DNA of 64,000 nt from contig UQWU01000001.1 of the NCBI GenBank assembly GCA_900544885.1, forward strand, positions 40,552-104,551, in the 5' to 3' direction. This document shows positions 24,879 to 33,195 of the stretch, piece by piece. The stretch's first letter is position 1. Each line of letters opens with the position of its first letter. The DNA comes from an uncultured Phascolarctobacterium sp. GTDB lineage: Bacteria > Bacillota > Negativicutes > Acidaminococcales > Acidaminococcaceae. The translations under genes were made by a program, and so were the position numbers. The notes beneath the pieces were generated by a model. The model saw nothing but the letters and a program-made list of their open reading frames with translations. It was not told the DNA's origin and searched no databases.

Positions 24879-25847
24879 TTAAAACATTTCCGGATAAACA
24901 GTACGTGCTACTTTTTCTACGGCATCAGCAAAATGATGACTGGCTACATAACGATATTTATCAGGAACAAATTTTATTTCGCCGTTTTTTACAGCTTTAA
25001 TGTTTCTGTATGCAGGGTCGTTGGCAATTTGCTGGGCATAACCCTGTACATCACGACGATTATCAAAATTCCAAGTCGGCAATAAAAAGACGTCGGGATT
25101 AATACCGACTACCATTTCTTTGCTGACCACAAGCTGACCATGCTCTAAATTGTTATTTTGCGGTAATGTAGCCACACCATTGATTACATGTGCCATTTCC
25201 AACATATTATCGAGCAAATCCCCACGTCGGCCCATGGCAGAAGTAAAATTAAAAGCAACGGCTACCTTACGCTGATCATCAGGCAATTTACGCATACGTG
25301 CTTCTAGATTCCGTAATTTTTCATCCATCTGCTTCACTAATGCTTCGCCTTTTTCTGTTTCACCGACAGCGGCTGCCAAATTTAATATTTTTTCCTGCAT
25401 CTCGGAATAATTTTTCGGACTGCGGGCAATATAAACCTTTAATCCCGCTGTTTCTAAACCTGTAATTAAGTCACTATTCGTCGCAGAGGAAGCTATTACT
25501 AAATCAGGATGTAAAGCTAAAATCGCTTCTAAATTTTCGTTAACCTTACGACCAACCTTAAACATCTGATCCCTGGTAATAAAACTGATACCTGAATCTC
25601 CCGCCCAACGGCTATAAGCAGTAATACGCTTACTATCAACCAAATCTGTCAAAATTTCATCAGTACCGTAAGTCAAAGAAACAATATGCTGCGGTTTTTC
25701 GCTAAAAGTTAACTTGCGACCTTCATCGTCCAATACCGTATAAGTCGCAGTCTTACATTCTTGATGACCGCTCATTTTTACCTGCTGACAACAGCCGGCA
25801 AGCAAAAATAAAAGGCTTACTAACAAAAAGATACATAGCTTTTTCAT
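24879..25847 (-). CDS. BtuF/FhuD-like metal-chelate-binding lipoprotein (copy 3)
   Basis: A 322-residue lipoprotein with signal peptide and lipobox LLAGC (Cys near 19), followed by TYTVLDDEGRKLTFSEKPQHIVSLTYGTDEILTDL, the class III binder N-lobe. It is the copy paired with the permease gene 18 bp downstream. Similarity to copy 2 (TDEIL-DLVDSKRI in both) indicates duplication. It sits inside the nitrogenase-like/CobN operon, so its ligand is probably the substrate or product of that pathway. Confidence 0.9.
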   Translation of the reverse strand: MKKLCIFLLVSLLFLLAGCCQQVKMSGHQECKTATYTVLDDEGRKLTFSEKPQHIVSLTYGTDEILTDLVDSKRITAYSRWAGDSGISFITRDQMFKVGRKVNENLEAILALHPDLVIASSATNSDLITGLETAGLKVYIARSPKNYSEMQEKILNLAAAVGETEKGEALVKQMDEKLRNLEARMRKLPDDQRKVAVAFNFTSAMGRRGDLLDNMLEMAHVINGVATLPQNNNLEHGQLVVSKEMVVGINPDVFLLPTWNFDNRRDVQGYAQQIANDPAYRNIKAVKNGEIKFVPDKYRYVASHHFADAVEKVARTVYPEMF

Positions 25848-25855
25848 TTTCCACC

Positions 25856-27169
25856 CTACTTTTGTAAATTACTGCGGATAAAGCCGTTCCATAAACGTTC
25901 CAGCATATATTTACTGCCATTTAAACCGACAAAAGACATTTGTGCCAGAATTAACTCATCATTCACGGGAAAGGCAATATTACAGGTCTGGAAGTGAGAG
26001 TGATTTTTTCTATACAAAACAGAACTTTCACTACTGCTGCCTAAAATAAGCACCTTATCAGGATTTGCAAATAGTGTTTCCAGCTTCATTTCATCCACGC
26101 CAGCAGTATAAACAGCATCTGCTGTCTGACAATAATCACTAGCTTGAGATTGAGGCAATTGACGTTGACAATAAACATGCAGAGTACGCATATCCATCCA
26201 TTCATTACGCAGAGCCTGAGCCATACATAAAGCAATTGTGGGCGGTGCACTGACTAAAACTTCGTCATACCACAGGCGTCCCCAATTACAACTGATGTCA
26301 TTTTGACGTCCTATCAGATAATTACGCAACTTTTGTGCTTCCTCTGCTACCTTGGCTAATTGGGGTGCAGGTAATGCAGCATTGATTTTTTCCATCCACG
26401 CCATTGTACCCTCTACACCATAAGGCATACCTGCCAAAATATAAGGCGTACCGAAATGCTGCTCCAGATATTTGGCCAGAGGCAAGCCCAATTCTTCATT
26501 AGTAACAATATTCAGCTGTGCCTTACCTAAATTGCGTAAAGCTTCTACAGAACCGAAAGAACTGTTACTTCCCGGTGCAGCCTGAATAATATAACCTGCT
26601 TTACGCAGTAAACGGCAGATTTCCTGTGCATCGGCATGACCGTTTAAATAAAAATCAGTTAAACCGAGAACATTAATACTACCTATTTCCACCTCTACAT
26701 TCTTATCCGCAATGGCGGCAAAAAACTGCTTAGCAGCTTTAGCATAACCTTCGGCAAAACCGCCCAACATACCACCACAATCCATCGTCACCACAGGATA
26801 AGGAAGTTCTGCTTTACGAGCAATACCTGCTAAATCATCACCGATTAAGCTCAAAGAGCAGCTACTTTCGATTAATAAACAGCTGGGCTGCTTTTCTTCT
26901 GCCTTTAAACGTTCCAAAGCAGCTAAAATATATTTTTCTGCACCATAGACAACAGCATTATTATCAGGCTGAGAACCAAAAAAACGTTCCCCCATATTAT
27001 ATTCCGCATTTTCCAAATAACGCAGAGCATAAAAATAACACCATAAAGGTCCGTTAGCTAAAATTTTGGCATCCTTGATACCTGCAGCAAAGGCAGCGGC
27101 ACCCGTTAAAGCACAAGTATCAACACGTTCGCAGATATTACCCCAATGGTTATCCACTAGCTTAGACAT
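25856..27169 (-). CDS. Nitrogenase component 1-like protein (NifK/BchB-like subunit)
   Basis: A 437-residue member of the NifD/NifK/BchN/BchB superfamily. Three Cys occupy the positions of the nitrogenase cluster ligands: Cys19 (RVDTC), Cys44 (NGPLWC) and Cys104 (IESSCSLSLIGDD), the last with the conserved IGDD. It is shorter than true NifD/K and lacks a recognisable FeMo-cofactor Cys/His pair, so it is a nitrogenase-like reductase, not a nitrogenase. It overlaps its sister gene by 8 bp. With that subunit it would form a heterotetramer carrying a bridging Fe-S cluster and reduce an unsaturated, probably tetrapyrrole, substrate (inference). Confidence 0.85.
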   Translation of the reverse strand: MSKLVDNHWGNICERVDTCALTGAAAFAAGIKDAKILANGPLWCYFYALRYLENAEYNMGERFFGSQPDNNAVVYGAEKYILAALERLKAEEKQPSCLLIESSCSLSLIGDDLAGIARKAELPYPVVTMDCGGMLGGFAEGYAKAAKQFFAAIADKNVEVEIGSINVLGLTDFYLNGHADAQEICRLLRKAGYIIQAAPGSNSSFGSVEALRNLGKAQLNIVTNEELGLPLAKYLEQHFGTPYILAGMPYGVEGTMAWMEKINAALPAPQLAKVAEEAQKLRNYLIGRQNDISCNWGRLWYDEVLVSAPPTIALCMAQALRNEWMDMRTLHVYCQRQLPQSQASDYCQTADAVYTAGVDEMKLETLFANPDKVLILGSSSESSVLYRKNHSHFQTCNIAFPVNDELILAQMSFVGLNGSKYMLERLWNGFIRSNLQK

Positions 27170-28448
27170 AAGTCAGGCCTCCTTTAATACGACTGCACAG
27201 CGTGCGATACACTGCCTCCATAAACTCTATTTCACCTGCTCTACCTGCCTTCGGCAACATGGGCAGGAATAATTGTTTTAAATACTTATTCTGTAATTCA
27301 TGGGTAGTCAAAACAATATCTGCTTCCTGTAAGAAAGGCTCACCTGCCACATTATCATAAACATCAACATCACTATATTGACGTACTATCGCTAACATAT
27401 CTGCTTTATCCTTTTCGCCATAAGTCTGCAAAAGAATAATAGCCGTCAAATCCAGCTGTAATAATCGAATCGTTTCTAAAACAGCCTTCGGATGGTAATA
27501 CATCAACAAACGACCGATGCACAATACCGTCTTTTTGCCTCGCGTAACCTCCTGCAACTGAGTTAAACGCTCCGTAAATGCAGCCTGTTCCTCTGCTAAC
27601 ACTATCTGTGCCTCTTTTTCTTTATGCAAAAGTTCGCCTGCTGCAGTAATCCAACGTTGTGTTTCCGACCAACAAACAGGATAAATATCTAAATACGGCA
27701 TAGCTAAAGTCTGCTGCATTTCTTCGGCAATATCATGTAACCCTTTATAAGTATTACCGCGACCGCCCAAAATAATCATTGCTTCTGCACGTCCAGCTTT
27801 AGACAGATCACTAAACTTCATATAACCTGGAAATTGTCCAATAACTTTTATTCCCATTTTATGCAGTAATCTAGTTACCTCTGTTGCATAATGACCCCAA
27901 GGACCGCCGTTATCACCTATTAAAAGTACGGTATCCTTCTCTTTGGCACACGGTTTGATAAAACGACGCAAAAGCTGCCTTGTCATATCAAAATAACCCT
28001 GGTAATACTCGCCATCCAAAAAACCACAGCAATCAACTGTTAAAACAGGAATACCATATTTATCTTCACTGGCTACAGCGACCGAATTAACATCATCACC
28101 GATAACACCTGCTACGCAGGAATTAGCAATCGCCAAGCATTGCGGCTTATAATGCTCCACTGCATAAGCAATACATTGCTCTAAACGCTCCACGCCACCG
28201 AAAATAGAATGCTTCTCCTCTAACTGACTAGATAAAAGCGGCACAGAGCCAACTTCCTCGGGACGACCATCAGCTAAAGAACGATACTGGGAATTGATAT
28301 CCATAGTTCTAGCTACATGAGCACAAGCACGGGGACTATGAAAAATAACCACCATACCTTCACAATAAGCCACAGCACGCCACACGCCCGGCATACTACA
28401 GCTACAGCTTTTCCTACTGCTGATAAAACGCTTCGTCTTAATTGCCAT
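27162..28448 (-). CDS. Nitrogenase component 1-like protein (NifD/NifE/BchN-like subunit)
   Basis: A 428-residue protein. Cluster-ligand-like cysteines: Cys15/Cys17 in KSCSCSMPGVWRA, Cys42 in HSPRACAH and Cys111 in ANSCVAGVIGDD. The CxMPGxWRA segment resembles NifE/BchN. A VDCCGF segment follows at about 135. No FeMo-cofactor His is apparent. ATG 28448 (MAIKTKR) overlaps the NifH-like stop by 11 bp and is preferred over the 28478 start. It is paired with the 25856-27169 subunit and with the NifH-like reductase upstream. Confidence 0.85.
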   Translation of the reverse strand: MAIKTKRFISSRKSCSCSMPGVWRAVAYCEGMVVIFHSPRACAHVARTMDINSQYRSLADGRPEEVGSVPLLSSQLEEKHSIFGGVERLEQCIAYAVEHYKPQCLAIANSCVAGVIGDDVNSVAVASEDKYGIPVLTVDCCGFLDGEYYQGYFDMTRQLLRRFIKPCAKEKDTVLLIGDNGGPWGHYATEVTRLLHKMGIKVIGQFPGYMKFSDLSKAGRAEAMIILGGRGNTYKGLHDIAEEMQQTLAMPYLDIYPVCWSETQRWITAAGELLHKEKEAQIVLAEEQAAFTERLTQLQEVTRGKKTVLCIGRLLMYYHPKAVLETIRLLQLDLTAIILLQTYGEKDKADMLAIVRQYSDVDVYDNVAGEPFLQEADIVLTTHELQNKYLKQLFLPMLPKAGRAGEIEFMEAVYRTLCSRIKGGLTYV

Positions 28449-29241
28449 ATTCTTCCACCAGTGCTTCCAACTCATCAAAACTCATAGGAGTAGGTACAGA
28501 AAGCTGCTCATTATTTAACATCTTCTGACTTAAATCACGGTAAATAGCAGCCTGCTTACTATCAGGAGCGTACTGGAGAACGGTCTGACGATTATTTTCC
28601 GCCTTATTCACAATTACATCACGAGGAATAAAAGTAATCAGCTGTGTATTTAAACGTTTGGCAAACTCTAACAACAAAGCTTCTTCATTAGGAGTATTGC
28701 GTCCATTACCGATGATACCGCCCAAACGCACACCACCACGTATGGCAAAACGCTTAACACCCTTAGCAATATTATTAGCTGCATATAAACTCATCAACTC
28801 ACCGGAAGAAACGATATAAATATCACTAGCATATCCTTCACGAATAGGTACGGCAAAACCACCGCAAACAACGTCGCCTAAAACATCATACAAAATAACA
28901 TCTTCGTCTAAAACATCAAGAGAACGTAATTTTTCCAAAGCTACGATAATACCGCGGCCGGCACAGCCGACACCCGGCTCCGGACCACCTGCTTCTACAC
29001 ATTTTATGCCGTTATAGCCAGTATGTACAATATCTGCTGCTGTCACTTCTTCGTTATCACGTACAGTATCTAGCACTGTATGTTTGCAGATGTGGCCTAA
29101 TAATAATCTAGTAGAATCATTTTTCGGGTCGCAGCCAATCTGACATACCTTTAAGCCGGCTTCGCTCATTGCTGCAGAAATATTCGCCGTAGTAGTAGAT
29201 TTACCAATGCCGCCCTTACCGTAAATAGCAATCTTTTTCAT
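28438..29241 (-). CDS. NifH-like [4Fe-4S] ATPase reductase
   Basis: A 267-residue NifH/BchL/CfbC-type protein. Walker A GKGGIGKST (8-16), switch I CDPKNDS, cluster Cys92 (GVGCAGRG) and Cys125 (VVCGGFAVPIREGYA) are all present, so it should form an ATP-dependent dimer bridged by a [4Fe-4S] cluster and donate electrons to component 1. It is first gene of the cluster, behind an AGTTGGAGGCG ribosome site and a long-spacer promoter. The downstream genes (two component-1-like, importer, CobN, radical SAM) separate it from nitrogen fixation, for which no nifB, nifE/N or nifV is seen. Confidence 0.92.
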   Translation of the reverse strand: MKKIAIYGKGGIGKSTTTANISAAMSEAGLKVCQIGCDPKNDSTRLLLGHICKHTVLDTVRDNEEVTAADIVHTGYNGIKCVEAGGPEPGVGCAGRGIIVALEKLRSLDVLDEDVILYDVLGDVVCGGFAVPIREGYASDIYIVSSGELMSLYAANNIAKGVKRFAIRGGVRLGGIIGNGRNTPNEEALLLEFAKRLNTQLITFIPRDVIVNKAENNRQTVLQYAPDSKQAAIYRDLSQKMLNNEQLSVPTPMSFDELEALVEEYGN

Positions 29242-29315
29242 ATATTACGCCTCCAACTATTCACAAAAAGCAGTAAATTGCAAAATGTGATATATAATCT
29301 CATATAATATTTTTA

Positions 29316-29346
29316 ATTTTAAACTATACAGCAAGTATACAGTCAA
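29316..29346 (-). promoter_or_regulatory. MerR-type long-spacer promoter of the nitrogenase-like/CobN cluster
   Basis: On the minus strand TTGACT (29346-29341) and TAAAAT (29321-29316) are 19 bp apart, longer than the 17-bp optimum. The spacer holds an imperfect dyad, ACTGTATAC-TTGCT-GTATAGT. A dyad in a 19-20-bp spacer is the hallmark of MerR-family activated promoters. No merR gene is adjacent. Confidence 0.55.
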
Positions 29347-29499
29347 GCTCTAAATAGTAATTAGTCGCTTATTGTTATCCATATTTGATTGAGGGTAATG
29401 TTATTATTTTTAAAACAAATGCTAGGATGTTATCTTAATATAAATTTTTCCGTACCCACACCTCAGTCACCTTAAAAGTAAAGCCAAGAATGTTTTTTG

Positions 29500-29607
29500 C
29501 CTCTCACTATACCAATGCGAAAAAAACATCAAAAATTCTACTAGTGAAAAAAATTTTTTTGACTAGTAGAAAATTTTCCTAAAAAATCGCATTGTATAAG
29601 TGAAAGG
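29500..29607. repeat. 108-bp imperfect inverted repeat (giant hairpin)
   Basis: CCTCTCACTATA at 29500-29511 pairs with TATAAGTGAAAGG at 29595-29607, AATGCGA with TCGCATT, and TTCTACTAGT with ACTAGTAGAA near the AT-rich centre. It encodes nothing. It could be a MITE-like element or a strong RNA hairpin. Confidence 0.7.
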
Positions 29608-29669
29608 TCTTTTTTTCACTTTTCTTTTTTTTATATATTTTTTCTTTTCTCTTTTTTTCTGGCAGCTCA

Positions 29670-29692
29670 AAACAAACGCAAAGCGTTTGTTT
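29670..29692. repeat. Short perfect inverted repeat
   Basis: AAACAAACGC and GCGTTTGTTT pair perfectly around AAA. This lies in the gene-free stretch 29347-30185, which shows no supportable ORF. Confidence 0.7.
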
Positions 29693-29802
29693 CCTTGTTC
29701 CCTTAGAGTGTAGTAAATATAAACTAAGTAATTTCTACTAGCGTACTTTAGCTAGTACTACTTACGCTAAAGGGTATTTAAGATTTATAAGCGTTAACAA
29801 GC

Positions 29803-29850
29803 AAAAAAAAACAAAAAGAAAAACTCTGCCATACATAATGCATGACAGAG
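29803..29850 (-). terminator. Terminator-like hairpin in a gene-free region
   Basis: On the minus strand CTCTGTCAT/ATGGCAGAG is followed by a long T-rich run. It resembles the racemase terminator at 30185-30219 and may be a duplicated copy or end an untranslated RNA. Confidence 0.6.
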
Positions 29851-29953
29851 TATAAATATAATAATTATTTATTTTGCATTATCTTTTTTAGATTATTTAA
29901 AGCTTTTGTTTTTAATAAGCTTATGCCTTGAAAAAATATCTTGTAAACAAGTG

Positions 29954-30147
29954 AAGCTTCCCTTACAAGGAGAGCCAAGCAAGTACTAATTTTCTTCCGC
30001 GAAAGTAGTTACTAACGTGTGCTGTTTTACTCTAAAGTAACTATTTCTGCAATATGAAATTAGTACCTCTAACTTTCGCTCAACGAGCTTGCCTCTCCTT
30101 GCAAGGAGAGGTGGTAGCGAGCTTTAGCGAGCTGACGGAGAGGTCTT
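29954..30147. repeat. Dispersed intergenic repeat, copy A
   Basis: About 195 bp matching 55963-56157 over its whole length with scattered differences. Both start with AGCT(T/C)(T/C)CCTTACAAGG and end in GCTGACGGAGAGGTCTT-like sequence, with an internal CCTCTCC/GGAGAGG hairpin. There is no coding potential. A shorter partial match (CTCAGTCACCTT) occurs at 29462-29473. Confidence 0.75.
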
Positions 30148-30184
30148 ACACTTCTTTCTTGCGTTAACGAACTGGCGTAATTCT

Positions 30185-30219
30185 AAAAAACTCTGCCATG
30201 CAAAAATGCATAGCAGAGC
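30185..30219 (-). terminator. Terminator after the aspartate/glutamate racemase-like gene
   Basis: On the minus strand CTCTGCTATGCA pairs with TGCATGGCAGAG and is followed by TTTTTTAG. Confidence 0.85.
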
Positions 30220-30253
30220 AACAAAACAATATTTGTTTACAGACAATATCAGC

Positions 30254-30976
30254 TTACGCTTCTACTTCATCATATAATTTTTTCACAGTGGCATCTACCA
30301 ACGCACCGATACTGGAAACAGATTTTTCTTGCGGCAGACCGCTGGCATCATAACCTAATGGCAGTTCGGTGCAAGCTGTCATAACCGGCAAATTTCTTTC
30401 AGCCCACAGTTCTTCTACAAGTTTCTTACACAAAGCACCTGCTTCAGCCAATTTATTAGCTTTTACATAAGTAATAACTTGTTGAGCCATATCACTTTGT
30501 TCTTCGTTAGGAATATACAAGGTAAAACCATGTTTTTCCGCATATTTTTGGTACAAGCCACAAGCACGAGTGCCTTTAGTAGAAAGCATCCACGCACCTT
30601 CAGGAGATAAACGTTGTGCAGCCAGTACAGTTTCATCAATGATATGTACTAAAGGCACGGGCAATTCATCGGCAAATTGGTCGATAAAATAATGTGCAGT
30701 ATTGCAAGGAATCGCCAAAACATCGGCACCCATATCGCAAAGTTTGAATAAATCTTCTTTGATTTTCGGCAGCGGAGAAGGACCGTTACCAAAAATAGCT
30801 GTGCCACGGTCAGGAATTTCGCAATCGCCGATCATATAGATAACAGGATGTTCTTGGTCAGTAGAAGCCGGGCATTTCGCTGCCATCTGACGCAGAAATT
30901 CTGCAGCAGCAGCAGGACCTAAGCCACCTAAAACACCTAATTTTTTACCATTTTTTACAAATTTCTTTTCACTCAT
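30254..30976 (-). CDS. Aspartate/glutamate racemase family protein
   Basis: A 240-residue PLP-independent racemase. The two catalytic-Cys motifs are present: IPCNTAHYF (about 92) and TACTELPLG (about 205), with the N-terminal LGVLGGLGPAAAAEF phosphate-binding-like loop. It interconverts L- and D-Asp or Glu. It lies 88 bp downstream of the hydantoin-racemase-like gene on the same strand, near an amino acid importer, which suggests use of D- or modified amino acids. Confidence 0.88.
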   Translation of the reverse strand: MSEKKFVKNGKKLGVLGGLGPAAAAEFLRQMAAKCPASTDQEHPVIYMIGDCEIPDRGTAIFGNGPSPLPKIKEDLFKLCDMGADVLAIPCNTAHYFIDQFADELPVPLVHIIDETVLAAQRLSPEGAWMLSTKGTRACGLYQKYAEKHGFTLYIPNEEQSDMAQQVITYVKANKLAEAGALCKKLVEELWAERNLPVMTACTELPLGYDASGLPQEKSVSSIGALVDATVKKLYDEVEA

Positions 30977-31064
30977 AATAAAGCCTCATCTTTCCTAGCA
31001 AAGTAACTATTTTAATATGCTAATAGTTTAACACAACGCGAAAAAGAGTGCAAATCACGCTTTA

Positions 31065-31796
31065 TCAGAGCATTCCCCCCTGCCACTTGCGTTGACGTAA
31101 TGGCGGTGTAGGATAAGCCTTACGGCTAGTTAAAAGATTCTGTCTAACTAATGCTTCCGCCATGGATACGGCGGAAATAGCCGGACTGATAACGGGAACT
31201 TGAAGTAAACTGCTTAATTTTTCTTCTAAGCCCAAAAATGATAAACATCCTAATATTAATACCTGTACTTGCTGTTCTTCTATTAGTTTTTTTCCTGCAC
31301 TTTGTAACTTTCTAAGGACTTCTTCCCTATTTTCCCATAAACTTCCCTCATGTTTTGCAATAGCACCAATGGCAGGTATTCTTGAAGGAGCAACACCACA
31401 AGTATCGATGAACAATCTTTTTTCGCCATATCTAGCATCATCTGCCAAGATCAGCCCTGCTTGTCTACCGATAAGCGGTGCTAAAAGGCAGGCAGCCTGT
31501 CCTCCGCCTATTACAGGGATATGTAATAATTCACGGCAAGCATCTACAGCCGGATCGCTAAAGCAATACAAAACCACGGCGTCATAACCTTCTGCCTCTG
31601 CTCTTACAGCCATAGTAATAATCTCCGGGGCGGCTAAAGCAACATCCAATGCCGAATCTATTTCTATATTGTTCTGCGTTAAGCATTCCATATATAATTC
31701 TACATCCGGTGATACGAAGTTCTTTAATATAGCACAACGCTGCTCCAGTTCTGCATTACTCATACCGAAATCAGGATTAATGATAAATATTTTCAT
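31065..31796 (-). CDS. Hydantoin/Asp-Glu racemase family protein (HyuE-like)
   Basis: A 243-residue protein with motifs of hydantoin racemases: INPDFGMSNAELE at the start, the first Cys in VLYCFSDPAVDACRE (about 78) and the second in LILGCLSFLGLEE (about 186), then VPVISPAISAV. It probably racemises 5-substituted hydantoins or a related cyclic or acidic amino acid derivative. It directly follows the importer ATPase gene (13 bp), so it belongs to that operon. Confidence 0.8.
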   Translation of the reverse strand: MKIFIINPDFGMSNAELEQRCAILKNFVSPDVELYMECLTQNNIEIDSALDVALAAPEIITMAVRAEAEGYDAVVLYCFSDPAVDACRELLHIPVIGGGQAACLLAPLIGRQAGLILADDARYGEKRLFIDTCGVAPSRIPAIGAIAKHEGSLWENREEVLRKLQSAGKKLIEEQQVQVLILGCLSFLGLEEKLSSLLQVPVISPAISAVSMAEALVRQNLLTSRKAYPTPPLRQRKWQGGML

Positions 31797-31809
31797 AAGC
31801 AGTACCTAT

Positions 31810-32532
31810 TTAAAGTATGGAGGCCAGAAATTTTTTCGCTCTCTCTGTTTTAGGATGATTAAATACTTCATCAGGAGTGCCGCTTTCAATTAAATAGCCA
31901 CCGTCCATAAAATAAATTGTATCGGAAACGTCTTTGGCAAAGCCCATTTCATGAGTAACAAGTACCATCGTAATACCGCTGCCGGCCAGTTCTTTGATAA
32001 CATCCAATACTTCTTTGACCATCTCCGGATCTAAAGCACTCGTCGGTTCATCTAATAATAAGACCTGCGGTTCCATACACAAGGCTCTGGCAATAGCGAC
32101 ACGCTGCTTTTGTCCGCCGCTTAAACGGCTGGGATATTCATCGGCCTTATCACGCAGATTAACTTTTTCCAATAAGCGTAAAGCTTTTTCTGTGGCCTCG
32201 GCTTTGCTTAATTTATTCACGACACGCGGAGCATAAATCATGTTTTCTAAAACAGTCATATTGGCAAATAAATTAAAATGCTGAAAAACCATGCAGGCAT
32301 TTTTACGAATATCTTCTAACTTCACTTTTTCGTTGACGATATCGGTACCTGCAAAATAAATAGAACCACCTGTTGGCTGTTCCAAAAGATTGATACAACG
32401 CAGTAAAGTCGATTTACCAGAGCCGGAAGAACCGATGATGGTTACAACCTCGCCTTTTTTTATAGTCAGGGAAACGTCCTTTAATACTTCCAGTTCCCCG
32501 AATTTTTTAGAAAGATGTTTGATTTCAATCAC
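31810..32532 (-). CDS. Polar amino acid ABC importer ATPase (GlnQ/HisP-type)
   Basis: A 240-residue ATPase with Walker [10 protein letters not shown] (about 33-41), Q-loop MVFQHFNLF, signature LSGGQKQR, Walker [13 protein letters not shown] and the H-loop His in LVTHEMGF. It energises the importer made with the two genes upstream. It overlaps the permease by 8 bp. Confidence 0.95.
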   Translation of the reverse strand: MIEIKHLSKKFGELEVLKDVSLTIKKGEVVTIIGSSGSGKSTLLRCINLLEQPTGGSIYFAGTDIVNEKVKLEDIRKNACMVFQHFNLFANMTVLENMIYAPRVVNKLSKAEATEKALRLLEKVNLRDKADEYPSRLSGGQKQRVAIARALCMEPQVLLLDEPTSALDPEMVKEVLDVIKELAGSGITMVLVTHEMGFAKDVSDTIYFMDGGYLIESGTPDEVFNHPKTERAKKFLASIL

Positions 32533-33181
32533 TGACGCGCACCTTCTTTTCTAATAAAGATCCCAAGAAATTCAAAGCCATAACGAGAACATAATATACA
32601 GCAGCAGCTACGATAAATGCTTCAAAAGCTCTAAAAGTTTTAGCTTGAATCAAATCTGCCCAACGTAAAGTATCTGCTACACCGATAACGGATACTAAAC
32701 TTGAATCTTTTAACAGCATAATACTTTCATTTACCAAAGACGGTAAAGAATTCTTGATGGCCTGAGGAAAGATAATATCTAAAAGGAAACGGTGCTTAGG
32801 TACACCTAAACTCATCGCACCTTCCCATTGACCTTTATCCACTGCTAAAATACCGCCACGCAAGGCTTCAGAAATATAGGCTGCCGAATTTAAACCGAAA
32901 GATAAAACACCTGCTTCTAAAGCGGAGATTGTATAGCCTGTAAGCTGTGGCGTAGCAAAATAAATCAGCATTAATTGTACTAATAAAGGAGTACCGCGGA
33001 AAACAGAGATATAGGCTTTAGCCAGAAAAACAAAGAACTTGTTTTTCGATAAGGTGACAAGAGCCAGGATAAAACCACCGAAAAAGCCCATGATAGTTGA
33101 GAAAAAAGTAAATTTTAAGGTAATCCATACAGAGATTGCCAAAAGCGGGAAAAATGGTTCTAATACTGCAAAATCTAGCAT
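32525..33181 (-). CDS. Polar amino acid ABC importer permease
   Basis: A 218-residue inner-membrane protein of the HisM/GlnP family, with about five transmembrane segments and the EAA loop ([24 protein letters not shown] region, about 100-125) that docks to the ATPase. A single permease gene implies a homodimeric channel. The substrate would be a polar amino acid or a derivative. Confidence 0.93.
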   Translation of the reverse strand: MLDFAVLEPFFPLLAISVWITLKFTFFSTIMGFFGGFILALVTLSKNKFFVFLAKAYISVFRGTPLLVQLMLIYFATPQLTGYTISALEAGVLSFGLNSAAYISEALRGGILAVDKGQWEGAMSLGVPKHRFLLDIIFPQAIKNSLPSLVNESIMLLKDSSLVSVIGVADTLRWADLIQAKTFRAFEAFIVAAAVYYVLVMALNFLGSLLEKKVRVSD

Positions 33182-33195
33182 TTAAAGCACCTCAT

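Noticed and set aside
25856..29241. True nitrogenase operon
   Set aside because: Component-1 subunits are short, lack FeMo-cofactor ligands, and no nifB, nifE, nifN or nifV accompanies them.
29242..30253. Cobalamin riboswitch before the CobN cluster
   Set aside because: No B12-box or conserved cobalamin-aptamer core could be found in the leader; the promoter is only about 75-100 bp from the first gene.
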